DNA of 64,000 nt, from assembly GCA_963697355.1 (NCBI GenBank), contig CAVONV010000023.1:434001-498000 (forward strand). The letters are read 5' to 3'. Below, piece by piece: positions 17,667-25,904 of the stretch. Source of the stretch: CAVONV01 sp963697355 (GTDB taxonomy: Bacteria > Acidobacteriota > Vicinamibacteria > Marinacidobacterales > DATDRI01). The notes below the pieces were generated by a model. That model saw nothing but the letters and a program-made list of their open reading frames with translations. It searched no databases and was not told the DNA's origin. The first letter of the stretch is position 1. Every line of letters starts with the position of its first letter. A program made the translations under genes and the position numbers.

Positions 17667-17789
17667 GGAGACAACCCCTTTGCGGCGTTTGTGTCAAGCT
17701 CCGTGAGGGGGTTTTTCTTGCTCCCCTCTGTAAACTCGACCAGAAATCAACAAATACACCTCACGGAAGTAGGCCTATCTGACTATCAG

Positions 17790-18579
17790 ACAAGAGACCG
17801 ACGGGCTGGAAGCAGTCGCTCCGACGGCAGCGCGAGCAATGCAAGTCATATACGGCAATCAGAACTGCTCGACCACCGTGACCGGCACTGACAATGAGTA
17901 TCTGAAGGTCAAGGACAAGGGCTGTGACCATGCACAGGATTGCCCACTGAATGTATGCGAGGACGACCCGCCCGCTGAAACTAAATCCGGCCGTTCGAAA
18001 TATGAACCAACCCAAGAGCATAAGACCGTATGCCGTTACCCATTGCATAGAAGCCGGTATCAAGCGGACACCGCGGGACATGGGCTCGATTTCAATCCAA
18101 TCAACTCCCAATCCCAAATCGTCGGGAAGATGGCTGGGCGGATGGAGACCGCCCGAAGTCACCACCTCGATTCTTAGCTGGCCGCCCTTCTCCGCCACTT
18201 CTTGCGGGATGACGGTTTCTATGCCTCCCCAGGGATAAGAACGGTCGGTGAACACGAAGTCCGATACCGCCTCGCCGTTCACAACTAAAGATACGGTCCC
18301 CTCCAGTCCGAATCGATGACAACGGATTCTGATTTGAAGAGGCGAGCCCAGTGCGCGGTACGGCAGCTCGAAGGTGGCTCGGCCACGTGTTAGGCGCCCC
18401 ATGAAAGTGATCACTTCGACCGTTTTGTCCGGTCTTCGAATGGGACCACTCATCTGATTCGGCGGGTAAAACTGATCTTTGGAACCAAGGAACTGCTCGT
18501 CGTCTTCACCGACATCGAACCGGCGAGATGGTTGGGCTTGATGGGCCCAGTAGTACAGAGGAGCGGAAGTCACCGTCAA
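17790..18579 (-). pseudogene. N-terminal fragment of a membrane protein with an extracytoplasmic beta-sandwich domain
   Basis: About 260 residues have family character. There is a beta-rich region with VSLVVNGEAVSDF, a GQLRIEV strand and LGLGVDWIEIEP, then two or three hydrophobic helices (YGLMLLGWFIF, VLAYIQWAILCMVTALVL). Related large GT-C-like proteins continue with many more helices. Here the gene stops close to the cassette's right end, so it is truncated. The domain pattern matches the tails at 2750-3046 and 29,290-29,577. The N-terminus lacks the expected first membrane helix, so the start at 18579 may also be internal. Confidence 0.45.
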
Positions 18580-19055
18580 AAGGGCTAGCGCGATTTAGGG
18601 AGCTAGTTTTCACGTTCCGTTCCTAACACGTTCAATGTTTTCGTCGAAACGTCAGACGTGTATTCTAGCTCACATGGGCGGGAGCTCGCGCGTGTTTCGC
18701 TGCTCGCGAGAGATGACGAACGGAAGCGAAGAGATGGGAAGCGCGATGGCGTGGTTTCGCGGCGTAGACCCAAACGGTTTGCTGATAGGGCTTATCGAGT
18801 CTTCCCGTCATGCGCCCCGAGAAAAGACGCATGGGGAGAAAGAAAGTTCGATTGGGAGGCGGGCCGCACCCCAGCGGGAAGCGGAGATTTCATCGCCTGA
18901 CCGAGAAGTTTCGGGGAGGGGTGAAAGTTCCCGGTTTTTCTGAACGTTGGGAACCGCTTTCAGTTCCGAAGCATGACACTATCTAGGCGTTGACTAGACT
19001 GGGTACATTGCGAATTTTTGTTTTGGAAGACACCATCCCGGGAAGTATCAATACG
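18580..19055. other. Intergenic region, no gene seen
   Basis: No reading frame here has convincing protein character. The sequence is purine-rich on the plus strand and holds several partial inverted repeats around 18,620-18,660 and 18,930-18,970. I see no promoter or known repeat. Confidence 0.3.
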
Positions 19056-19457
19056 TTACCTTGCCTTATCTGACAACAGTTCGTTTGGAGAAGCTTGGGA
19101 ACGTTCCATGAGAAGTGACTGAGCAACAGACTTCTCGGTTCTCCAGTATTGTGAAAAATTCGACCAAGAAAGAGCTAGAACAACCACCAACGACAAATAT
19201 GCGGTCGGGTATTGACTATCGTCGGACGGAATGACAAAGAAAGCGGATGCTAAGACAATAATCACTACGAAAACCAAAATGAATCGTGAGAGCCAACAGT
19301 ACTTTTCTGCCCGCTTCATGACATCAAGCACTTGAGTTGTCTCTTTGGAAACGTAGAGTTTTTCAATTCGTTTGCGGTGCCTTTTGCTCAAAAGTCCCCC
19401 TGTAGCGGCAAGGGCTGTAATCAGCAACGTTATTGCAGCCATCTGACCAAGCGTCAT
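19056..19457 (-). CDS. Three-helix membrane protein, candidate immunity protein of the Rhs toxin
   Basis: This 133-residue protein has a membrane helix at about 5-24, a basic cytoplasmic-looking stretch (SKRHRKRIEKLYVSKE), and two more helices (RFILVFVVIIVLASAFFV and AYLSLVVVLALS). Its ATG overlaps the TGA of the Rhs gene (ATGA, 19457-19454), so translation should be coupled. Small genes directly after an Rhs tip usually encode the cognate immunity protein. A membrane immunity protein suits the hydrophobic tip of the upstream protein. I recognise no family. Confidence 0.6.
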   Translation of the reverse strand: MTLGQMAAITLLITALAATGGLLSKRHRKRIEKLYVSKETTQVLDVMKRAEKYCWLSRFILVFVVIIVLASAFFVIPSDDSQYPTAYLSLVVVLALSWSNFSQYWRTEKSVAQSLLMERSQASPNELLSDKAR

Positions 19458-22400
19458 TCTTTCTTCCCTCCATTCAACTTCAGTTTGTCGAGTAATTCTT
19501 CAGTTTTGTCAAATTCTCCATCCAACATGTCCAGGCCGAGGAATATGTTGACCACTCCTATCCCTATAGGGACTACTCCCCAAGGACTACGGCTTGCTGT
19601 ACCAGCTCGAATAAAATCAACGCCAAGAACGATTGCCAGGCCGCCTCCAATTTGAATCCACCTATCAGGAGTACTTTGAGGACCCGGTTTTGCATCGGGG
19701 ACGACGTCTGGGGGGGTGTTGACAATGCTGTCGTCTTTCTTGTATTTGGTGAGGAAGCGTCGATTGCCCGGACAGTCGAGTTTCTTACCGTTGGCGCAGG
19801 TTGCCTTGTCATTGTTCTCGTTACCGCCCGTGGCGCCGGTGGCACCCGTGCCGCCGGTCCCGCCGGTGCCACCCGCACCGGCGGCCCCGCCTCCACCTCC
19901 GTCTTGTTCACCTTGCTCATCCTCGAACGCCGGATCGCCACCCCCAGGTGGCGGAAGAACTGGGCCAGGGCCTCCTCCTGGTTCGGAAGGATCCGGATAG
20001 ACGCCAGGCACAAGGCCTGAAGAACCAATAACTTCAACATATACATGGTATCCACCGCCTGTCCCCTCATTCCAATAGAACCAAGTACCAGCATCATCTA
20101 GGCCAGTCGGGTCCAGATAATTGATAGGATTGTTCCTGGAGTAGGTATAGCGATTCAGTTTCTGTCCCAAATGTGCAATCGGATCAGGCGAGATAAACCG
20201 CCCAATCTCGGGGTCATAGTACCGGGCGTTGAGATAGACGAGCTCGGTTTCCTCCTCCCGCTCTCCAATCCACCCGCGAAGATCCGAATGCGTTCCCGTG
20301 GTGGAGTGCGTATCCCCGAACGGCCTGTATTTCTTGTGCAGGACCTCGGCGGTGCTACTGGTGATGGATTGAATAGAGCCGAGATGATCCGTGTGGTACA
20401 TGAAGAACTCACAGCTGGACGTGGTGCAGACCTGTTTGCCACCGATCAAGCTCTTCGTGGTCGTCCCATCATCGGCGATCTCGAAGTCGGGGAAGGGATA
20501 GCGTGTGGTCTCTCCTCCCGAGACCTTCTTGAGCCTATTGCCGACGCCGTCGTAGGTGAAGCCGATGTTTCCGATGGACGCCGGCTTCCCGTCGCCGTTC
20601 CAGGTGATGTTGGTGCCGTTGCGGTTGGTCATCTGACCCATGAGGTTGTACAGGTAAGTCCTCCCTCCAGCACTTTGCACCGCATGCGGTCTCGGTTGTT
20701 CCGGATTGGGATAGGTGTAGGTACCGATGTGGGAATTATAGGTGATGTTTCCTATTGGGTCATACTGAAAGGTTTGGCTTAGAGCCGGGGTGTCGACGTT
20801 GGTTGACTGCGTGAGCCTATTGAGCGTGTCATAGGTATAGGACCAGCTTTCCGCAGATTCGACGCTCGTGATCGATTCGATCATTCCGTCGGGATAGTAA
20901 GCATAGTCTAAACCTTGGATTGGGTACCCGCCCCCAGTGGTCTCGATTTCTTCGACCCAACCGCGCGTTGGCGAGAAGACCTTGGTGGTGGTGACAGTGT
21001 TCGCGTACGTTGTGCTCACCGCTTGTCCCAACGCGTTGTATTGAGCATTGGAAATCGTTCCGGTCTCACCCATCAGCCATCCTTGCGACCAGTACCACGT
21101 GTAGATGACCTCGTTGTCATTGAACTTTTTGTATTGGAGATGACCGGACTGGAGATATCCGTACTGCTTCCAGTACTCCTGCCCATCCAAGGTCCGGTAC
21201 TCTTTCCTGATTCTCCCAAGCTCGTCATAGTTCTTCAAGGCCGAGCCGGCAGTATCATTCATCGTTGTGAGTAGACCTATGTTGTAGAAATCACCTAGGA
21301 TTGGATCGGTTCTCGGCTGGTCGTAGATGAATGTCGTTGTTTCAGCGCTAGGTGTTCCCACGCGGGTTGTCTTGCTCGTCATGCGGCCAATGGCGTCATA
21401 CACAAACTCAGTCTCTTCGCCCAACGCATTGGTCACGCTCACGAGCTCACCCGAGTCATTGTACTCACGAATTTCTGTTCCGGCGTCTGGGTCATCGACT
21501 TGAATGATCTGTCCTAGAGAATTGAAGTAGGTTACCCATGTGTTGCCGTCGTCGTCCTCAATCGTCTGCGTCCGGCCAACAGGATCTGTGACGGTTTCAG
21601 TCGTGACCGGAGTTGAGCCCAGATACTCGTCGAGGTAGGTAGTCAGGCCGTTCTCGCTACGCCTCGTTACTATCTTGTGCCCCTCGGGATCCAACTCCGT
21701 GACCTTGCGCAGTCCATAGCGGTACTCTATGTCGTTTCCATCTGGGAGGCCTTTGAACCGCAGGCGGCTGCGAAAGTCGTAGTCGTACGTGACGTCATAG
21801 CGCGGGTCGCCGTTGTATCTGGGCAGGGAAGAAGTCTTGGCTAGACTTCGAGCGTTGAAGGTTGTTTCTGTGACGATATTCGTCGGTCCTCTCTCTACAG
21901 ATTTGTAGGACCTGCCAAGGCCATCGAAGTAGTTCTTTGACCATTGCGCTCCTTGGCCATTGGCCGAAGGCGTCTCGACGTAGGTGTATTGAGACGACGG
22001 AGTGCCGAGGTACCGGTAGGACACCTGTTGATACAAACCGAGCGGTGCGTCTGTGCGGGTGATACGGCACAACTCGTCATACGTCATGCTCGTGATCTGA
22101 CCGTTGGGATTCGTAGAGGAGAGAGGCACCTCGCAACCCGCGTCCCAATTTGTTGAGACGGTGTGGTTCAGCGGATTGTTCGTTTCGATCGGGAATTTGT
22201 CATAGACGGGATCGTATTCGATTGTCGTTTCTCCGCCCTTTTGGTCCTTGACCTTGGTCAGGTTGCCGTAAGTGTCATATTCAAAACAGACCTGACTCCC
22301 CTGAGAACCGCACTGAAATATGTGACTCTGGTCCGTGTCTCTCCATACACTCCGGTTCGTTAGCAAGCCCTGGGTGTCGTAGTAGAAATTGGAGTCGCTG

Positions 22401-25189
22401 AGCGTTGCGCCGCTCGTACCGATACCGGCATAAGTAACGATCCGCGTCGGTTTGTTCACAATGTAGTTGGAGGTATCGATGCCGTACTCTGTCACCGTAG
22501 TTGTCTCATCACCTTCATCTGTGCCACCGCCCCAGTCGTCATCACAACTCCCATAGTTCCGAACTTCGTCTTGGTTGCCATAGTCGTCATAGAAGAACTG
22601 TGTGATGAATCGCTCTCCATGGGCGCACGGATAACTGGAGCAACCGACTCCTGAATCGTCAAACTCGAATGTCCTTTTCTCGCGTATTTCCGCCGTATAG
22701 GGTTCAGTTATGCCATCTCCTCCCGGGACGATTGTGTTGTACACCCTCGACAAGATAGAGTTCGTGTTCTTGTTCCAGTAGTCCTGTTCAACGATAGTAC
22801 CCGCTGACTCCCTTTCCTGGCTAAACCAGGTTCGTACACGTGGACCGATGCTCTCTCCCACAATAGCCGGAAGTGTTTCCACAACAGTTCCAAAGCCATA
22901 CCATTCTCTTTCTTCTGGGTCATATTCACCGTTGGAGTACCAATACGACGTTGTTGCATACCATCCGCGGCCATCTTTTCTTGTGATGTTTTTGACCACC
23001 GGTCCACCGGGAACCATGGGGTGTGTTGTTGCCGCCGAGTCATATGCCCCGGTGGCTGGGTCAGAAATGGCCGTTTGAGCTGGCGGTGCGGTCTCTGCGC
23101 TAAAGTAGTTGGTACCGGGCAAATAGGTGATCGAGGATTCGCCTCCCAGGGAATTCTCCACCAACGTTAGGACGTCGGTCTTGCCCTCAATGCCTCCCGA
23201 GGTGGCCACCCAGACATTGGAGGTCGAGTGGCATGAGATATCGGCTTTGCTATCGCCATTGAAGTCACCTGCAACCATGGTGTTCGTGCTGCACCAGTTG
23301 TCTCGCCACACCTGCCAGTCGATGAACGAATCCGTTCCGTTTGACAGACCCACCCTCGTATCTCCGTTGCTCGTGGTGTGACACCAAACATCTGTTCGCC
23401 CGTCGCCATTCATGTCGCCGGTGCCGAAACGATTGCAGCCGGCCGGCGGAAACCACTGGCCCGTGTCTACAAATTTGCCGCCGTCTGATAGCGCGACTTC
23501 CGTCGTGTAGGTTGGATTAGCACCATAGTCATCGTAGCAATACAGGTCTGACTTGCCGTCGCCATTGAAATCGCCAAACCCGTGTTGACTGTAGGACGGA
23601 CAGAGTGCACCGAGCCATTCACCATCATGAGTGAACGTGCCGTCACCGTCTGATAGTGCCACCCATACTTTCGTTGAGCCGTAGAGCCAGCGGCAAGCGA
23701 GGTCCGTGTTTCCGTCTCCGTCGAAGTCTGAGACCATGACCGTCTTCGGCACGTCACCCCAGTTCTCTCCCCAATAGGTGCCGTTGTCGTACGCGCACCA
23801 ATCGTTTATTCCGTACCAGTTGGCAACGAACGTGCTGCCGTCTGAAAGTGCGACTTCAACACCTCCACTGCCGTCCCCGTATTGGCCGTTGATGTAACAA
23901 CCAGCGTCGGTTTTGCCGTCTCCGTTGAAGTCTCCAGTTATGAAGGTACCTTCTGTAACTTTGCACCAAATACCTGTCCAGCCGCTGATGTTCAGAGAAT
24001 CGCCGTCAGACAGACCCACAGTTGCGGGACCATAGCTATGCTTGCACATGAAGTCCGTCTTGCCGTCCCCGTTAAAGTCACCTGTCGATAGCCAATCCTG
24101 CGTCTCACCGCAGATTGCTCCCCAGGGTGTGAAGTCAAAATCCTCTCCCGATGACAGTCCAACATTCAGTTCACCACCGTATTCCTCGTGGTAGTAAACA
24201 TCTTGAATTCCGTCTCCGTTGAAATCACCGGTGCCGAACTTGCCCGAATCACCCCCGCTCCAAACACTTCCGTCCGTGAAACTATGATCCGAAGCATCGG
24301 TGAGATAGGAAAATCTCTCCGGTTCAAGACTGTGCCCGCCGGTGATAGCGCCGTTAGAGTCGATGACAACGTCATTGCCGTACATTTGAACGCTGTCAAG
24401 TAGTGAGCGAGTCGTACTGCCGGACGTGGAATACACCAGCTTGTACGCTCTGATGGGAGAGCCTCCGTCGAGCTCGACCTTGATGCTGCGCAAACGCTGT
24501 CGAGTCTCTCCAAGAGCGTCGCCGTTGGCGAATGAAATCTTGTCCGTCCTGGTGTCTTCGTAATAGAAACGCACCTGATATCCGTTGTAGTTCACGGCGT
24601 AGGGAAAACAGTTCTTTCCCGGATCGCACCACCACTGATATGACACAGAATTGCCGAGTACGTCCGTGACCGTGTTAATGCCCCAGCGAAAAATCCCTCC
24701 GGAGGTGGCATAAAGAGGCGTATATTTGCTTTGCGTGCCGTCTTTCTCGGTAATCGTCCAGTCATCCAATCCCGAGTCGTAGGCCATCCGTTTGTAGTTC
24801 TCGTGCTTGCTGAAGTGCGTCCCGCCCGCCAAGCAACCTGGGCTCGAACTGTTGCCGCAGGGTAGCAGGTCATTGCCGGCATATCGGTATGTGTCTGAGG
24901 AATCATACTGTGGAGCACCGCCGTCAGCACCTTGACGCTCAATGTAGGGGAAACCCGTGAGGTTCCAACCCACGCCCATGATTCCGTTGCCCGCGGATGA
25001 GCTGTAGGAAAGTGCAAGACTCGGTTCCAATCCATGATGGGAAGGTACTGAAATGGGAATCGATGTGATTGCCGAGCCGGTATTCTTGTCGACACTGACA
25101 CCCGTGTTGGCATGAACGTTTTCTGTGCTAGCAATGACGAGAACAAAGACGACACTTGGTACGGAAAAGACATTCAACAAGCGTTTCAT
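19454..25189 (-). CDS. Large secreted SpvB/VCBS/Rhs-repeat polymorphic toxin
   Basis: The protein has 1,911 residues and a signal peptide (about 1-28), with a strong GGAGGAG ribosome site before the ATG. Order: an SpvB-like N-terminal region (GSAITSIPISVPSHHG, ALSYSSSAGNGIMGVGWNL); FG-GAP/VCBS repeats (FGTGDFNGDG, repeated about seven to eight times to about 640); Rhs/YD repeats; the Rhs core end (RGWIGEREEET, ISPDP); and the DPTGL boundary at about 1692-1697. The variable tip (about 214 residues) has a Pro/Gly/Thr-rich linker. It also has two cysteines (TCANGKKLDC) and two hydrophobic segments at about 1843-1862 and 1869-1888. SpvB-VCBS-Rhs is the layout of TcB/TcC-like toxin shells. The tip matches no enzyme family known to me; membrane action is inferred from the two segments. 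Confidence 0.9.
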   Translation of the reverse strand: MKRLLNVFSVPSVVFVLVIASTENVHANTGVSVDKNTGSAITSIPISVPSHHGLEPSLALSYSSSAGNGIMGVGWNLTGFPYIERQGADGGAPQYDSSDTYRYAGNDLLPCGNSSSPGCLAGGTHFSKHENYKRMAYDSGLDDWTITEKDGTQSKYTPLYATSGGIFRWGINTVTDVLGNSVSYQWWCDPGKNCFPYAVNYNGYQVRFYYEDTRTDKISFANGDALGETRQRLRSIKVELDGGSPIRAYKLVYSTSGSTTRSLLDSVQMYGNDVVIDSNGAITGGHSLEPERFSYLTDASDHSFTDGSVWSGGDSGKFGTGDFNGDGIQDVYYHEEYGGELNVGLSSGEDFDFTPWGAICGETQDWLSTGDFNGDGKTDFMCKHSYGPATVGLSDGDSLNISGWTGIWCKVTEGTFITGDFNGDGKTDAGCYINGQYGDGSGGVEVALSDGSTFVANWYGINDWCAYDNGTYWGENWGDVPKTVMVSDFDGDGNTDLACRWLYGSTKVWVALSDGDGTFTHDGEWLGALCPSYSQHGFGDFNGDGKSDLYCYDDYGANPTYTTEVALSDGGKFVDTGQWFPPAGCNRFGTGDMNGDGRTDVWCHTTSNGDTRVGLSNGTDSFIDWQVWRDNWCSTNTMVAGDFNGDSKADISCHSTSNVWVATSGGIEGKTDVLTLVENSLGGESSITYLPGTNYFSAETAPPAQTAISDPATGAYDSAATTHPMVPGGPVVKNITRKDGRGWYATTSYWYSNGEYDPEEREWYGFGTVVETLPAIVGESIGPRVRTWFSQERESAGTIVEQDYWNKNTNSILSRVYNTIVPGGDGITEPYTAEIREKRTFEFDDSGVGCSSYPCAHGERFITQFFYDDYGNQDEVRNYGSCDDDWGGGTDEGDETTTVTEYGIDTSNYIVNKPTRIVTYAGIGTSGATLSDSNFYYDTQGLLTNRSVWRDTDQSHIFQCGSQGSQVCFEYDTYGNLTKVKDQKGGETTIEYDPVYDKFPIETNNPLNHTVSTNWDAGCEVPLSSTNPNGQITSMTYDELCRITRTDAPLGLYQQVSYRYLGTPSSQYTYVETPSANGQGAQWSKNYFDGLGRSYKSVERGPTNIVTETTFNARSLAKTSSLPRYNGDPRYDVTYDYDFRSRLRFKGLPDGNDIEYRYGLRKVTELDPEGHKIVTRRSENGLTTYLDEYLGSTPVTTETVTDPVGRTQTIEDDDGNTWVTYFNSLGQIIQVDDPDAGTEIREYNDSGELVSVTNALGEETEFVYDAIGRMTSKTTRVGTPSAETTTFIYDQPRTDPILGDFYNIGLLTTMNDTAGSALKNYDELGRIRKEYRTLDGQEYWKQYGYLQSGHLQYKKFNDNEVIYTWYWSQGWLMGETGTISNAQYNALGQAVSTTYANTVTTTKVFSPTRGWVEEIETTGGGYPIQGLDYAYYPDGMIESITSVESAESWSYTYDTLNRLTQSTNVDTPALSQTFQYDPIGNITYNSHIGTYTYPNPEQPRPHAVQSAGGRTYLYNLMGQMTNRNGTNITWNGDGKPASIGNIGFTYDGVGNRLKKVSGGETTRYPFPDFEIADDGTTTKSLIGGKQVCTTSSCEFFMYHTDHLGSIQSITSSTAEVLHKKYRPFGDTHSTTGTHSDLRGWIGEREEETELVYLNARYYDPEIGRFISPDPIAHLGQKLNRYTYSRNNPINYLDPTGLDDAGTWFYWNEGTGGGYHVYVEVIGSSGLVPGVYPDPSEPGGGPGPVLPPPGGGDPAFEDEQGEQDGGGGGAAGAGGTGGTGGTGATGATGGNENNDKATCANGKKLDCPGNRRFLTKYKKDDSIVNTPPDVVPDAKPGPQSTPDRWIQIGGGLAIVLGVDFIRAGTASRSPWGVVPIGIGVVNIFLGLDMLDGEFDKTEELLDKLKLNGGKKE
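20180..20370. repeat. Rhs core duplicate, copy 2 (pair with 5063-5252)
   Basis: This is the resident copy inside the full-length Rhs gene. It is nearly identical to 5063-5252 over about 190 bp in the same orientation, and diverges beyond the DPxG boundary where the tips differ. Confidence 0.85.
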
Positions 25190-25904
25190 GGTCTCTCCTC
25201 CCGCTCAGGTAGGTGGCAAACGGAACTCCATACGGCCTCGTCCAACAAACTTAGAGCTCTGCCGTAACGCGCACTTCTACTTGACGGCGCGCGGCTATCT
25301 TTTTCCTGGAAGCGTGAAGGTTTTCTGAGTTGGAGCTCTTTTCATATCACCTTTACTCTCCCAGAGTAAATGAAGCCAAATCCTCAATTTGCTGAAGCAC
25401 AAAGCTGAGTGGTAAAGCCCTCGCACTTCGTAGGCAGTTCCACTAATTCAAACAGTGGGCTTTGGTGAGACAAAAAGTCCTATGTCTAATCAAAATGTCT
25501 CCCTAATTGAAAGAATGCATGGGACAGTAGCGTTCTGCGTGAATCCGGGGCAAATCCTGCGGGAAGTTTTGCCAAGGATAGACGATATGCGCGTCCTTCG
25601 GGAGATTCGGATATCCCATCATGGCCCGAGGACCACTGCCGTAGTGTTGCGTCACAGTTCGGACGGCGGATACAATCCACTCTAGAATCATTGTGAGGTC
25701 GAACGTACGCATCGAGTGTCCCGTGCGTTCAGGCGATAAACTCACGAGTTCTGCGGTGTTGTCGTTGATCGTTGGCATCGCGGGGTTCACATTACCCATT
25801 GCCGAGTGTTGTTACCTAGGAAGCGACTTGGGTAGTTCTGTTTGAATGTGAAGTTCGGTTCTCGACTATCGGTCTCTTGTCGCTAGGTTTCGCCGGTCTC
25901 CGAC
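25190..25904. other. Intergenic region between the Rhs gene and the membrane-protein pair
   Basis: It contains the Rhs leader with its ribosome site. The remaining ~650 bases have short open frames on both strands, but none with recognisable family character or a good ribosome site. A divergent-promoter role is plausible. This gap marks the change from the broken accessory region to more ordered genes. Confidence 0.4.

Larger units (their letters stand above)
13621..17763. mobile_element. Transposon-like cassette: HTH/Cys protein, DDE transposase, two ATPases
   Basis: Four minus-strand genes (17666 to 13750) form one unit, the last three joined by ATGA start-stop overlaps. The left edge is set by the truncated permease and the right edge by the truncated membrane-protein gene. 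Candidate inverted ends share TGAG, GGTCGAG, GAGGG and AAAAA in the same order: 13621-13677 on the plus strand and 17763-17712 on the minus strand. Similarity is partial and spacing differs, so the exact ends and any target duplication are unproven. The flanks come from two different genes, so this is not a simple single insertion. Confidence 0.6.

Noticed and set aside
13621..17763. Simple transposon insertion with target duplication
   Set aside because: Left and right flanks belong to different genes and no short duplication was found, so later deletion or another event is needed.
25503..25799. 98-codon minus-strand frame in the gap after the Rhs gene
   Set aside because: No ribosome site, no family character and overlapping frames on the other strand; treated as chance.
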